Assembly: GCA_964017155.1 (NCBI GenBank)
Contig: OZ024865.1
Span: forward strand, 39,614,926 to 39,678,925
Source: Oasisia sp. SBJ-2009
Lineage: Eukaryota > Annelida > Polychaeta > Sabellida > Siboglinidae
Length of the DNA: 64,000 bases
Direction: 5' to 3'
The position numbers and the translations under genes were made by a program. This document shows, piece by piece, positions 10,783 through 25,032 of this stretch. Each line of letters opens with the position of its first letter. The stretch's first letter is position 1. The notes under the pieces are model-generated. The model worked only from the letters and a program-made list of their open reading frames with translations, made no database searches and was not told the origin of the DNA.

Positions 10783-11176
10783 CTTGTCAACGTCCTTCTG
10801 TAGAGCCTGCAGAACACATGAGTGTCATCAGCAGGGGTTGGGTGTTATTTCGGGTGACATCGGTAAATAAATTATTCAGTAAAAATACAGAATGCGAAAT
10901 AATTCACTTGGACATCTCGCCACTTGCTTAATTGGTATATACAGCAACTGACGTCACGATCGAAATTGCCGCCTTTTAATACATTCTTTTGCGAAAAGTG
11001 TTCGTGTATTATTATGTACGTTGCATTACAAAGGTGGCCATCCTAAAATGGCGGATATGAATGTTGGATAAGGCGAAACATAAAATTTATCAAATTGGTA
11101 ACCCTGAAATTTGCATACATATTGAGACAAAGATTATGATTCTACGGGAGTTTTCTATTTTGGGTGGCGGCCATTC

Positions 11177-11293
11177 TGTGTGTGAGTGTGCGTGTGCGTG
11201 TGCGTGTGCGTGTGCGTGTGCGTGTGCGTGTGCGTGTGCGTGTGCGTGTGAGTGTGCGTGCGTGCGTGCGTGCTTGCGTGTGTGCGTGCGTGC
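11177..11293. repeat. (TGTGCG)n tract, unit 4, n=10
   Basis: Longest interrupted (type A) tract in the window. Confidence 0.97.
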
Positions 11294-12068
11294 ATAATTG
11301 GAAGCGTACTTGCATGTAATCGTGCCTAGGTGTAAATGGCGTAAAACAAATTATACTGCGATGGTGTCTCCATAACTGTGCGTGTATGTGTGGGTGTGTT
11401 CGGCGTAAAAGAGTCTGAGACCAATTTGTAATCGCTTTTAACTTACCTATATTTTCTTGCCATCATCACGACTCTAGAAGACATATTTAATCAGATATAG
11501 GAACATTAACGTTCCATGGATTAACGTTTGCGTGCTGTCTGGGTAAGTAGATAACTGAATCGTATCTTTCTTTCGTCCGCCACATGGAGCCAGTGGTCAG
11601 CAAGACCAGATTATGGTGTTCGCCCGTTCGCTATTACCACCACGCAGTGGATCGCCACGCCATTACCGTATGTAGTGCTGCTCAAAATCATAGCATTGTG
11701 CAGTTTGTGTACATTTCTGGAAGCAGTTAATGTAGGACTGGTGGGGTAGAAACCATATTCCGCGTGACAAGCATCATAGCTGCTAAATAATGACATTTGT
11801 CAAATTATGACTAGACCTGTGCGTAGGTATACAGATGTAACTCGGCCCAGACGTGTCAAAATGGGCAATCGCCGGCTGATTGGAGCAACAATGAAGAGGT
11901 GTTAGGAGAAAGATATATGAGAATTTCACGACTTCTACACATGACATATATGAATGTAAGCTTTTTAACATCTCAAAATGTCAATACCATTGCTTCAAAA
12001 ACTTAGTGGGAAATGAAAGGAACACGACATTGGCCGCCTATGCATGGGGAAATCAAAGGTGGTATATA

Positions 12069-12173
<105 letters not shown>

Positions 12174-13655
12174 ACCCACTAGAGGACAGCACTGAATTCA
12201 CTTTTAATCTATTCACATTTTTTGCACATTTACGGACATGGAAATGTTTCAAAACTGTTTCATATGATCGGGTAAGTAACTCATTTACATTTATCTTACA
12301 TAGCAATCATTTCTTCAAGTCATGAAAGCATTAATGTTTAAATTGCTCGTATGACATCTTTTAAATGTTACTAAATTATGTTAATTAAAATTAATACTAA
12401 ACACTTTGCTAGGATTTCATTATTAAGTGATTTTGACAAACGTGCCGTCTACCGGAATATATATACGGCTAGTTACGTAATTTATCCAGAAGGTGGCGGC
12501 TTTTAACGTTTCCGTGGATACGTCAGAAAATGGAGTCCGCCATTTATTTACAGTTTCTAATTAACAATGAATGTCCATTTATTAGACTACCGCAACATAT
12601 GAATATTATCTAAGTGTCGTACACTAATTATTATTCTTCCGGCATGTGGGCTTACAAAAATATGTCTTCCTGATTGCAACGTTTTGGCCGTCATTGGCGT
12701 TTTTGATCACACGCAATTAAGGGTTGTGGATTTAATGTTAATTATGTGAGAAAAAAAGTATACATATCTAGGCCAACTAGACAGGACATAGATTAAAGTA
12801 CCTTCGTATGTGGCAGTTAGACTGATGGGGGTGTGGTATAGAAAAGGGTAGAGATGCGTATTATTCGTGTAATGTTTGACTGTTCGAAACTACGGCATTC
12901 CTTGATATAAATATGTAATATTATTTCGGTTTCATAGTACGTGTCATCAAAACACATTTTGGCACATCTGACAACATGGTAGTGGTTACAACTTCTCACA
13001 TATGATTGGGCCACTACTTACATTTATCCTGTATGGCAATCATTTGCTCAATACATAAAAGCATTAATGTCTAAATTGACCGTATGAATCGTTTAAATGT
13101 TACTATATTATATTACTCAAAATTAATACACAACTCCATGCTATAGTCGCATTATTAAATGATTGCGACAAGCACGCCGTCTACCGGAATACAAGTACGG
13201 CTAGTTACGTAATTAATTGTATCCAAGAGGTGGCGACATTAAACGTTTCTGTGGATACGTCTAAAATGGATTCCTTCAAATTTTGTTACAGTTTCTAATA
13301 AACAATTAATGTCCATTTATTAAGCTCCCGCAAAATATCAATACTTTCTAACATACCTACACTAATTGTTATTGTTCTGGCATATAGGCCTTGAGAAATA
13401 TATCTTCCAGATTACAACGTTTTAGTCGTCATTGGCGTTTTTGATTACGCGCATCGATTGTGTATTTCTTGTATTGTTAGTTATGTGAGAAAGTTAGAGT
13501 ATCTAGGCCAGCAACACGGAATATAGCATGATGTACCAATGTCTATTTCAATTAGACTTATAGGGGTGTAGATATTAGCAGAGATGCGCATTATTCACGT
13601 AATGTTGGCCATTTCGAAGTTAGAAGTCACTCGGCAAGTCTCGTAATAACCAGCG

Positions 13656-14396
13656 TCATTGAGAGGGTGCGTCTGAGGCGATGTTCGGACGCACGGGGAC
13701 CGGCCTGTGAAGTGTGCTTAACGTGGGCCTTCCGTTGTGCACAGATCTGGAGGAGGAGAAGGAATATGAGTCGTTCAAGAGGTTTCTGGAGAGGGAGAAG
13801 GCGAAGGGGAAGTCATCGAAGCCCGCGGACACGTGACACACACTGGGGTCACACGACGGAGAGCGACAGCGGTAACGCGACAGACATTGGTGACGAGTGA
13901 CAAAGACGGAGTCGGACGCATCCTCCGACTGCTTCGTCCCAGAGACGCTACGAAGCCAGGAACGTTCCCTGTCTGCGCTGACTCCCCTTCTGCCGACTGA
14001 CATCCTTCGCGAGGCCGACCGGCGCCAAGGTCCGGCTCCAGTCGTCGCCGAAGAACCTCCTCTTGTCCGTGCCCCTGTGTGTCGTGGGTCACGCAGAGGA
14101 GACAGTTGGCTCGGCTTGGAGTGCTGCAGTGGCCTGCGAGGTGAGGACGTCGGCAGGGGCGTTTTCGGGCTCAGCGGTGACATCGTGTAGCCGCTGGTAG
14201 AGCTGCCGACGGAGATCTTGTGTCGACGTCTAACGGTCGCCTTTGTGACTCCGCCCTCGCCGATACGACGGTGAATGCAGGCCAGGTCGTTCCTGACGGC
14301 CGCGACAGCGACGTGGATGCGCTCGGCCGTCTTGTCACACGCCACCGTCGTCAGGTGAAGGGACATTCTCGAGTCGACGCCGAGCTCTGACGACAT
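13656..14396 (-). CDS. 246-aa ORF, copy in unit 4
   Basis: Same protein as 2920-3660; open frame extends to 14420. Confidence 0.33.
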   Translation of the reverse strand: MSSELGVDSRMSLHLTTVACDKTAERIHVAVAAVRNDLACIHRRIGEGGVTKATVRRRHKISVGSSTSGYTMSPLSPKTPLPTSSPRRPLQHSKPSQLSPLRDPRHTGARTRGGSSATTGAGPWRRSASRRMSVGRRGVSADRERSWLRSVSGTKQSEDASDSVFVTRHQCLSRYRCRSPSCDPSVCHVSAGFDDFPFAFSLSRNLLNDSYSFSSSRSVHNGRPTLSTLHRPVPVRPNIASDAPSQ

Positions 14397-14790
14397 CTTG
14401 TCAACGTCCTTCTGTAGAGCCTGCAGAACACATGAGTGTCATCAGCAGGGGTTGGGTGTTATTTCGGGTGACATCGGTAAATAAATTATTCAGTAAAAAT
14501 ACAGAATGCGAAATAATTCACTTGGACATCTCGCCACTTGCTTAATTGGTATATACAGCAACTGACGTCACGATCGAAATTGCCGCCTTTTAATACATTC
14601 TTTTGCGAAAAGTGTTCGTGTATTATTATGTACGTTGCATTACAAAGGTGGCCATCCTAAAATGGCGGATATGAATGTTGGATAAGGCGAAACATAAAAT
14701 TTATCAAATTGGTAACCCTGAAATTTGCATACATATTGAGACAAAGATTATGATTCTACGGGAGTTTTCTATTTTGGGTGGCGGCCATTC

Positions 14791-14889
14791 TGTGTGTGAG
14801 TGTGCGTGTGCGTGTGCGTGTGCGTGTGCGTGTGCGTGTGCGTGTGAGTGTGCGTGCGTGCGTGCGTGCTTGCGTGTGTGCGTGCGTGC
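14791..14889. repeat. (TGTGCG)n tract, unit 5, n=7
   Basis: Seven repeats between interruptions. Confidence 0.97.
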
Positions 14890-15664
14890 ATAATTGGAAG
14901 CGTACTTGCATGTAATCGTGCCTAGGTGTAAATGGCGTAAAACAAATTATACTGCGATGGTGTCTCCATAACTGTGCGTGTATGTGTGGGTGTGTTCGGC
15001 GTAAAAGAGTCTGAGACCAATTTGTAATCGCTTTTAACTTACCTATATTTTCTTGCCATCATCACGACTCTAGAAGACATATTTAATCAGATATAGGAAC
15101 ATTAACGTTCCATGGATTAACGTTTGCGTGCTGTCTGGGTAAGTAGATAACTGAATCGTATCTTTCTTTCGTCCGCCACATGGAGCCAGTGGTCAGCAAG
15201 ACCAGATTATGGTGTTCGCCCGTTCGCTATTACCACCACGCAGTGGATCGCCACGCCATTACCGTATGTAGTGCTGCTCAAAATCATAGCATTGTGCAGT
15301 TTGTGTACATTTCTGGAAGCAGTTAATGTAGGACTGGTGGGGTAGAAACCATATTCCGCGTGACAAGCATCATAGCTGCTAAATAATGACATTTGTCAAA
15401 TTATGACTAGACCTGTGCGTAGGTATACAGATGTAACTCGGCCCAGACGTGTCAAAATGGGCAATCGCCGGCTGATTGGAGCAACAATGAAGAGGTGTTA
15501 GGAGAAAGATATATGAGAATTTCACGACTTCTACACATGACATATATGAATGTAAGCTTTTTAACATCTCAAAATGTCAATACCATTGCTTCAAAAACTT
15601 AGTGGGAAATGAAAGGAACACGACATTGGCCGCCTATGCATGGGGAAATCAAAGGTGGTATATA

Positions 15665-15666
<2 letters not shown>

Positions 15667-15731
<65 letters not shown>
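15667..15731. repeat. (TA)n tract, unit 5
   Basis: Pure run of 65 bases. Confidence 0.98.
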
Positions 15732-15733
<2 letters not shown>

Positions 15734-17215
15734 ACCCACTAGAGGACAGCACTGAATTCACTTTTAATCTATTCACATTTTTTGCACATTTACGGACATG
15801 GAAATGTTTCAAAACTGTTTCATATGATCGGGTAAGTAACTCATTTACATTTATCTTACATAGCAATCATTTCTTCAAGTCATGAAAGCATTAATGTTTA
15901 AATTGCTCGTATGACATCTTTTAAATGTTACTCAATTATGTTAATTAAAATTAATACTAAACACTTTGCTAGAATTTCATTATTAAGTGATTTTGACAAA
16001 CGTGCCGTCTACCGGAATATATATACGGCTAGTTACGTAATTTATCCAGAAGGTGGCGGCTTTTAACGTTTCCGTGGATACGTCAGAAAATGGAGTCCGC
16101 CATTTATTTACAGTTTCTAATTAACAATGAATGTCCATTTATTAGACTACCGCAACATATGAATATTATCTAAGTGTCGTACACTAATTATTATTCTTCC
16201 GGCATGTGGGCTTACAAAAATATGTCTTCCTGATTGCAACGTTTTGGCCGTCATTGGCGTTTTTGATCACACGCAATTAAGGGTTGTGGATTTAATGTTA
16301 ATTATGTGAGAAAAAAAGTATACATATCTAGGCCAACTAGACAGGACATAGATTAAAGTACCTTCGTATGTGGCAGTTAGACTGATGGGGGTGTGGTATA
16401 GAAAAGGGTAGAGATGCGTATTATTCGTGTAATGTTTGACTGTTCGAAACTACGGCATTCCTTGATATAAATATGTAATATTATTTCGGTTTCATAGTAC
16501 GTGTCATCAAAACACATTTTGGCACATCTGACAACATGGTAGTGGTTACAACTTCTCACATATGATTGGGCCACTACTTACATTTATCCTGTATGGCAAT
16601 CATTTGCTCAATACATAAAAGCATTAATGTCTAAATTGACCGTATGAATCGTTTAAATGTTACTATATTATATTACTCAAAATTAATACACAACTCCATG
16701 CTATAGTCGCATTATTAAATGATTGCGACAAGCACGCCGTCTACCGGAATACAAGTACGGCTAGTTACGTAATTAATTGTATCCAAGAGGTGGCGACATT
16801 AAACGTTTCTGTGGATACGTCTAAAATGGATTCCTTCAAATTTTGTTACAGTTTCTAATAAACAATTAATGTCCATTTATTAAGCTCCCGCAAAATATCA
16901 ATACTTTCTAACATACCTACACTAATTGTTATTGTTCTGGCATATAGGCCTTGAGAAATATATCTTCCAGATTACAACGTTTTAGTCGTCATTGGCGTTT
17001 TTGATTACGCGCATCGATTGTGTATTTCTTGTATTGTTAGTTATGTGAGAAAGTTAGAGTATCTAGGCCAGCAACACGGAATATAGCATGATGTACCAAT
17101 GTCTATTTCAATTAGACTTATAGGGGTGTAGATATTAGCAGAGATGCGCATTATTCACGTAATGTTGGCCATTTCGAAGTTAGAAGTCACTCGGCAAGTC
17201 TCGTAATAACCAGCG

Positions 17216-17956
17216 TCATTGAGAGGGTGCGTCTGAGGCGATGTTCGGACGCACGGGGACCGGCCTGTGAAGTGTGCTTAACGTGGGCCTTCCGTTGTGC
17301 ACAGATCTGGAGGAGGAGAAGGAATATGAGTCGTTCAAGAGGTTTCTGGAGAGGGAGAAGGCGAAGGGGAAGTCATCGAAGCCCGCGGACACGTGACACA
17401 CACTGGGGTCACACGACGGAGAGCGACAGCGGTAACGCGACAGACATTGGTGACGAGTGACAAAGACGGAGTCGGACGCATCCTCCGACTGCTTCGTCCC
17501 AGAGACGCTACGAAGCCAGGAACGTTCCCTGTCTGCGCTGACTCCCCTTCTGCCGACTGACATCCTTCGCGAGGCCGACCGGCGCCAAGGTCCGGCTCCA
17601 GTCGTCGCCGAAGAACCTCCTCTTGTCCGTGCCCCTGTGTGTCGTGGGTCACGCAGAGGAGACAGTTGGCTCGGCTTGGAGTGCTGCAGTGGCCTGCGAG
17701 GTGAGGACGTCGGCAGGGGCGTTTTCGGGCTCAGCGGTGACATCGTGTAGCCGCTGGTAGAGCTGCCGACGGAGATCTTGTGTCGACGTCTAACGGTCGC
17801 CTTTGTGACTCCGCCCTCGCCGATACGACGGTGAATGCAGGCCAGGTCGTTCCTGACGGCCGCGACAGCGACGTGGATGCGCTCGGCCGTCTTGTCACAC
17901 GCCACCGTCGTCAGGTGAAGGGACATTCTCGAGTCGACGCCGAGCTCTGACGACAT
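17216..17956 (-). CDS. 246-aa ORF, copy in unit 5
   Basis: Same protein as 2920-3660; open frame extends to 17980. Confidence 0.33.
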   Translation of the reverse strand: MSSELGVDSRMSLHLTTVACDKTAERIHVAVAAVRNDLACIHRRIGEGGVTKATVRRRHKISVGSSTSGYTMSPLSPKTPLPTSSPRRPLQHSKPSQLSPLRDPRHTGARTRGGSSATTGAGPWRRSASRRMSVGRRGVSADRERSWLRSVSGTKQSEDASDSVFVTRHQCLSRYRCRSPSCDPSVCHVSAGFDDFPFAFSLSRNLLNDSYSFSSSRSVHNGRPTLSTLHRPVPVRPNIASDAPSQ

Positions 17957-18350
17957 CTTGTCAACGTCCTTCTGTAGAGCCTGCAGAACACATGAGTGTC
18001 ATCAGCAGGGGTTGGGTGTTATTTCGGGTGACATCGGTAAATAAATTATTCAGTAAAAATACAGAATGCGAAATAATTCACTTGGACATCTCGCCACTTG
18101 CTTAATTGGTATATACAGCAACTGACGTCACGATCGAAATTGCCGCCTTTTAATACATTCTTTTGCGAAAAGTGTTCGTGTATTATTATGTACGTTGCAT
18201 TACAAAGGTGGCCATCCTAAAATGGCGGATATGAATGTTGGATAAGGCGAAACATAAAATTTATCAAATTGGTAACCCTGAAATTTGCATACATATTGAG
18301 ACAAAGATTATGATTCTACGGGAGTTTTCTATTTTGGGTGGCGGCCATTC

Positions 18351-18425
18351 TGTGTGTGAGTGTGCGTGTGCGTGTGCGTGTGAGTGTGCGTGCGTGCGTG
18401 CGTGCTTGCGTGTGTGCGTGCGTGC
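18351..18425. repeat. (TGTGCG)n tract, unit 6, n=3
   Basis: Three repeats between interruptions. Confidence 0.97.
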
Positions 18426-19200
18426 ATAATTGGAAGCGTACTTGCATGTAATCGTGCCTAGGTGTAAATGGCGTAAAACAAATTATACTGCGATGGTGTC
18501 TCCATAACTGTGCGTGTATGTGTGGGTGTGTTCGGCGTAAAAGAGTCTGAGACCAATTTGTAATCGCTTTTAACTTACCTATATTTTCTTGCCATCATCA
18601 CGACTCTAGAAGACATATTTAATCAGATATAGGAACATTAACGTTCCATGGATTAACGTTTGCGTGCTGTCTGGGTAAGTAGATAACTGAATCGTATCTT
18701 TCTTTCGTCCGCCACATGGAGCCAGTGGTCAGCAAGACCAGATTATGGTGTTCGCCCGTTCGCTATTACCACCACGCAGTGGATCGCCACGCCATTACCG
18801 TATGTAGTGCTGCTCAAAATCATAGCATTGTGCAGTTTGTGTACATTTCTGGAAGCAGTTAATGTAGGACTGGTGGGGTAGAAACCATATTCCGCGTGAC
18901 AAGCATCATAGCTGCTAAATAATGACATTTGTCAAATTATGACTAGACCTGTGCGTAGGTATACAGATGTAACTCGGCCCAGACGTGTCAAAATGGGCAA
19001 TCGCCGGCTGATTGGAGCAACAATGAAGAGGTGTTAGGAGAAAGATATATGAGAATTTCACGACTTCTACACATGACATATATGAATGTAAGCTTTTTAA
19101 CATCTCAAAATGTCAATACCATTGCTTCAAAAACTTAGTGGGAAATGAAAGGAACACGACATTGGCCGCCTATGCATGGGGAAATCAAAGGTGGTATATA

Positions 19201-19202
<2 letters not shown>

Positions 19203-19279
<77 letters not shown>
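19203..19279. repeat. (TA)n tract, unit 6
   Basis: Pure run of 77 bases. Confidence 0.98.
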
Positions 19280-19281
<2 letters not shown>

Positions 19282-20763
19282 ACCCACTAGAGGACAGCAC
19301 TGAATTCACTTTTAATCTATTCACATTTTTTGCACATTTACGGACATGGAAATGTTTCAAAACTGTTTCATATGATCGGGTAAGTAACTCATTTACATTT
19401 ATCTTACATAGCAATCATTTCTTCAAGTCATGAAAGCATTAATGTTTAAATTGCTCGTATGACATCTTTTAAATGTTACTCAATTATGTTAATTAAAATT
19501 AATACTAAACACTTTGCTAGAATTTCATTATTAAGTGATTTTGACAAACGTGCCGTCTACCGGAATATATATACGGCTAGTTACGTAATTTATCCAGAAG
19601 GTGGCGGCTTTTAACGTTTCCGTGGATACGTCAGAAAATGGAGTCCGCCATTTATTTACAGTTTCTAATTAACAATGAATGTCCATTTATTAGACTACCG
19701 CAACATATGAATATTATCTAAGTGTCGTACACTAATTATTATTCTTCCGGCATGTGGGCTTACAAAAATATGTCTTCCTGATTGCAACGTTTTGGCCGTC
19801 ATTGGCGTTTTTGATCACACGCAATTAAGGGTTGTGGATTTAATGTTAATTATGTGAGAAAAAAAGTATACATATCTAGGCCAACTAGACAGGACATAGA
19901 TTAAAGTACCTTCGTATGTGGCAGTTAGACTGATGGGGGTGTGGTATAGAAAAGGGTAGAGATGCGTATTATTCGTGTAATGTTTGACTGTTCGAAACTA
20001 CGGCATTCCTTGATATAAATATGTAATATTATTTCGGTTTCATAGTACGTGTCATCAAAACACATTTTGGCACATCTGACAACATGGTAGTGGTTACAAC
20101 TTCTCACATATGATTGGGCCACTACTTACATTTATCCTGTATGGCAATCATTTGCTCAATACATAAAAGCATTAATGTCTAAATTGACCGTATGAATCGT
20201 TTAAATGTTACTATATTATATTACTCAAAATTAATACACAACTCCATGCTATAGTCGCATTATTAAATGATTGCGACAAGCACGCCGTCTACCGGAATAC
20301 AAGTACGGCTAGTTACGTAATTAATTGTATCCAAGAGGTGGCGACATTAAACGTTTCTGTGGATACGTCTAAAATGGATTCCTTCAAATTTTGTTACAGT
20401 TTCTAATAAACAATTAATGTCCATTTATTAAGCTCCCGCAAAATATCAATACTTTCTAACATACCTACACTAATTGTTATTGTTCTGGCATATAGGCCTT
20501 GAGAAATATATCTTCCAGATTACAACGTTTTAGTCGTCATTGGCGTTTTTGATTACGCGCATCGATTGTGTATTTCTTGTATTGTTAGTTATGTGAGAAA
20601 GTTAGAGTATCTAGGCCAGCAACACGGAATATAGCATGATGTACCAATGTCTATTTCAATTAGACTTATAGGGGTGTAGATATTAGCAGAGATGCGCATT
20701 ATTCACGTAATGTTGGCCATTTCGAAGTTAGAAGTCACTCGGCAAGTCTCGTAATAACCAGCG

Positions 20764-21504
20764 TCATTGAGAGGGTGCGTCTGAGGCGATGTTCGGACGC
20801 ACGGGGACCGGCCTGTGAAGTGTGCTTAACGTGGGCCTTCCGTTGTGCACAGATCTGGAGGAGGAGAAGGAATATGAGTCGTTCAAGAGGTTTCTGGAGA
20901 GGGAGAAGGCGAAGGGGAAGTCATCGAAGCCCGCGGACACGTGACACACACTGGGGTCACACGACGGAGAGCGACAGCGGTAACGCGACAGACATTGGTG
21001 ACGAGTGACAAAGACGGAGTCGGACGCATCCTCCGACTGCTTCGTCCCAGAGACGCTACGAAGCCAGGAACGTTCCCTGTCTGCGCTGACTCCCCTTCTG
21101 CCGACTGACATCCTTCGCGAGGCCGACCGGCGCCAAGGTCCGGCTCCAGTCGTCGCCGAAGAACCTCCTCTTGTCCGTGCCCCTGTGTGTCGTGGGTCAC
21201 GCAGAGGAGACAGTTGGCTCGGCTTGGAGTGCTGCAGTGGCCTGCGAGGTGAGGACGTCGGCAGGGGCGTTTTCGGGCTCAGCGGTGACATCGTGTAGCC
21301 GCTGGTAGAGCTGCCGACGGAGATCTTGTGTCGACGTCTAACGGTCGCCTTTGTGACTCCGCCCTCGCCGATACGACGGTGAATGCAGGCCAGGTCGTTC
21401 CTGACGGCCGCGACAGCGACGTGGATGCGCTCGGCCGTCTTGTCACACGCCACCGTCGTCAGGTGAAGGGACATTCTCGAGTCGACGCCGAGCTCTGACG
21501 ACAT
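20764..21504 (-). CDS. 246-aa ORF, copy in unit 6
   Basis: Same protein as 2920-3660; open frame extends to 21528. Confidence 0.33.
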   Translation of the reverse strand: MSSELGVDSRMSLHLTTVACDKTAERIHVAVAAVRNDLACIHRRIGEGGVTKATVRRRHKISVGSSTSGYTMSPLSPKTPLPTSSPRRPLQHSKPSQLSPLRDPRHTGARTRGGSSATTGAGPWRRSASRRMSVGRRGVSADRERSWLRSVSGTKQSEDASDSVFVTRHQCLSRYRCRSPSCDPSVCHVSAGFDDFPFAFSLSRNLLNDSYSFSSSRSVHNGRPTLSTLHRPVPVRPNIASDAPSQ

Positions 21505-21898
21505 CTTGTCAACGTCCTTCTGTAGAGCCTGCAGAACACATGAGTGTCATCAGCAGGGGTTGGGTGTTATTTCGGGTGACATCGGTAAATAAATTATTCA
21601 GTAAAAATACAGAATGCGAAATAATTCACTTGGACATCTCGCCACTTGCTTAATTGGTATATACAGCAACTGACGTCACGATCGAAATTGCCGCCTTTTA
21701 ATACATTCTTTTGCGAAAAGTGTTCGTGTATTATTATGTACGTTGCATTACAAAGGTGGCCATCCTAAAATGGCGGATATGAATGTTGGATAAGGCGAAA
21801 CATAAAATTTATCAAATTGGTAACCCTGAAATTTGCATACATATTGAGACAAAGATTATGATTCTACGGGAGTTTTCTATTTTGGGTGGCGGCCATTC

Positions 21899-21973
21899 TG
21901 TGTGTGAGTGTGCGTGTGCGTGTGCGTGTGAGTGTGCGTGCGTGCGTGCGTGCTTGCGTGTGTGCGTGCGTGC
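21899..21973. repeat. (TGTGCG)n tract, unit 7, n=3
   Basis: Three repeats between interruptions. Confidence 0.97.
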
Positions 21974-22748
21974 ATAATTGGAAGCGTACTTGCATGTAAT
22001 CGTGCCTAGGTGTAAATGGCGTAAAACAAATTATACTGCGATGGTGTCTCCATAACTGTGCGTGTATGTGTGGGTGTGTTCGGCGTAAAAGAGTCTGAGA
22101 CCAATTTGTAATCGCTTTTAACTTACCTATATTTTCTTGCCATCATCACGACTCTAGAAGACATATTTAATCAGATATAGGAACATTAACGTTCCATGGA
22201 TTAACGTTTGCGTGCTGTCTGGGTAAGTAGATAACTGAATCGTATCTTTCTTTCGTCCGCCACATGGAGCCAGTGGTCAGCAAGACCAGATTATGGTGTT
22301 CGCCCGTTCGCTATTACCACCACGCAGTGGATCGCCACGCCATTACCGTATGTAGTGCTGCTCAAAATCATAGCATTGTGCAGTTTGTGTACATTTCTGG
22401 AAGCAGTTAATGTAGGACTGGTGGGGTAGAAACCATATTCCGCGTGACAAGCATCATAGCTGCTAAATAATGACATTTGTCAAATTATGACTAGACCTGT
22501 GCGTAGGTATACAGATGTAACTCGGCCCAGACGTGTCAAAATGGGCAATCGCCGGCTGATTGGAGCAACAATGAAGAGGTGTTAGGAGAAAGATATATGA
22601 GAATTTCACGACTTCTACACATGACATATATGAATGTAAGCTTTTTAACATCTCAAAATGTCAATACCATTGCTTCAAAAACTTAGTGGGAAATGAAAGG
22701 AACACGACATTGGCCGCCTATGCATGGGGAAATCAAAGGTGGTATATA

Positions 22749-22750
<2 letters not shown>

Positions 22751-22807
<57 letters not shown>
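22751..22807. repeat. (TA)n tract, unit 7
   Basis: Pure run of 57 bases, the shortest. Confidence 0.98.
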
Positions 22808-22809
<2 letters not shown>

Positions 22810-24291
22810 ACCCACTAGAGGACAGCACTGAATTCACTTTTAATCTATTCACATTTTTTGCACATTTACGGACATGGAAATGTTTCAAAACTGTTTCATA
22901 TGATCGGGTAAGTAACTCATTTACATTTATCTTACATAGCAATCATTTCTTCAAGTCATGAAAGCATTAATGTTTAAATTGCTCGTATGACATCTTTTAA
23001 ATGTTACTCAATTATGTTAATTAAAATTAATACTAAACACTTTGCTAGAATTTCATTATTAAGTGATTTTGACAAACGTGCCGTCTACCGGAATATATAT
23101 ACGGCTAGTTACGTAATTTATCCAGAAGGTGGCGGCTTTTAACGTTTCCGTGGATACGTCAGAAAATGGAGTCCGCCATTTATTTACAGTTTCTAATTAA
23201 CAATGAATGTCCATTTATTAGACTACCGCAACATATGAATATTATCTAAGTGTCGTACACTAATTATTATTCTTCCGGCATGTGGGCTTACAAAAATATG
23301 TCTTCCTGATTGCAACGTTTTGGCCGTCATTGGCGTTTTTGATCACACGCAATTAAGGGTTGTGGATTTAATGTTAATTATGTGAGAAAAAAAGTATACA
23401 TATCTAGGCCAACTAGACAGGACATAGATTAAAGTACCTTCGTATGTGGCAGTTAGACTGATGGGGGTGTGGTATAGAAAAGGGTAGAGATGCGTATTAT
23501 TCGTGTAATGTTTGACTGTTCGAAACTACGGCATTCCTTGATATAAATATGTAATATTATTTCGGTTTCATAGTACGTGTCATCAAAACACATTTTGGCA
23601 CATCTGACAACATGGTAGTGGTTACAACTTCTCACATATGATTGGGCCACTACTTACATTTATCCTGTATGGCAATCATTTGCTCAATACATAAAAGCAT
23701 TAATGTCTAAATTGACCGTATGAATCGTTTAAATGTTACTATATTATATTACTCAAAATTAATACACAACTCCATGCTATAGTCGCATTATTAAATGATT
23801 GCGACAAGCACGCCGTCTACCGGAATACAAGTACGGCTAGTTACGTAATTAATTGTATCCAAGAGGTGGCGACATTAAACGTTTCTGTGGATACGTCTAA
23901 AATGGATTCCTTCAAATTTTGTTACAGTTTCTAATAAACAATTAATGTCCATTTATTAAGCTCCCGCAAAATATCAATACTTTCTAACATACCTACACTA
24001 ATTGTTATTGTTCTGGCATATAGGCCTTGAGAAATATATCTTCCAGATTACAACGTTTTAGTCGTCATTGGCGTTTTTGATTACGCGCATCGATTGTGTA
24101 TTTCTTGTATTGTTAGTTATGTGAGAAAGTTAGAGTATCTAGGCCAGCAACACGGAATATAGCATGATGTACCAATGTCTATTTCAATTAGACTTATAGG
24201 GGTGTAGATATTAGCAGAGATGCGCATTATTCACGTAATGTTGGCCATTTCGAAGTTAGAAGTCACTCGGCAAGTCTCGTAATAACCAGCG

Positions 24292-25032
24292 TCATTGAGA
24301 GGGTGCGTCTGAGGCGATGTTCGGACGCACGGGGACCGGCCTGTGAAGTGTGCTTAACGTGGGCCTTCCGTTGTGCACAGATCTGGAGGAGGAGAAGGAA
24401 TATGAGTCGTTCAAGAGGTTTCTGGAGAGGGAGAAGGCGAAGGGGAAGTCATCGAAGCCCGCGGACACGTGACACACACTGGGGTCACACGACGGAGAGC
24501 GACAGCGGTAACGCGACAGACATTGGTGACGAGTGACAAAGACGGAGTCGGACGCATCCTCCGACTGCTTCGTCCCAGAGACGCTACGAAGCCAGGAACG
24601 TTCCCTGTCTGCGCTGACTCCCCTTCTGCCGACTGACATCCTTCGCGAGGCCGACCGGCGCCAAGGTCCGGCTCCAGTCGTCGCCGAAGAACCTCCTCTT
24701 GTCCGTGCCCCTGTGTGTCGTGGGTCACGCAGAGGAGACAGTTGGCTCGGCTTGGAGTGCTGCAGTGGCCTGCGAGGTGAGGACGTCGGCAGGGGCGTTT
24801 TCGGGCTCAGCGGTGACATCGTGTAGCCGCTGGTAGAGCTGCCGACGGAGATCTTGTGTCGACGTCTAACGGTCGCCTTTGTGACTCCGCCCTCGCCGAT
24901 ACGACGGTGAATGCAGGCCAGGTCGTTCCTGACGGCCGCGACAGCGACGTGGATGCGCTCGGCCGTCTTGTCACACGCCACCGTCGTCAGGTGAAGGGAC
25001 ATTCTCGAGTCGACGCCGAGCTCTGACGACAT
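24292..25032 (-). CDS. 246-aa ORF, copy in unit 7
   Basis: Same protein as 2920-3660; open frame extends to 25056. Confidence 0.33.
   Translation of the reverse strand: MSSELGVDSRMSLHLTTVACDKTAERIHVAVAAVRNDLACIHRRIGEGGVTKATVRRRHKISVGSSTSGYTMSPLSPKTPLPTSSPRRPLQHSKPSQLSPLRDPRHTGARTRGGSSATTGAGPWRRSASRRMSVGRRGVSADRERSWLRSVSGTKQSEDASDSVFVTRHQCLSRYRCRSPSCDPSVCHVSAGFDDFPFAFSLSRNLLNDSYSFSSSRSVHNGRPTLSTLHRPVPVRPNIASDAPSQ

Larger units (their letters stand above)
14349..17908. repeat. Type A unit 5
   Basis: Length 3560; 7 hexamers, TA run 65. Haplotype (c,a). Confidence 0.97.
17909..21456. repeat. Type A unit 6
   Basis: Length 3548; 3 hexamers, TA run 77. Haplotype (c,a). Confidence 0.97.
21457..24984. 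repeat. Type A unit 7
   Basis: Length 3528; 3 hexamers, TA run 57, the shortest in the window. Haplotype (c,a). Confidence 0.97.
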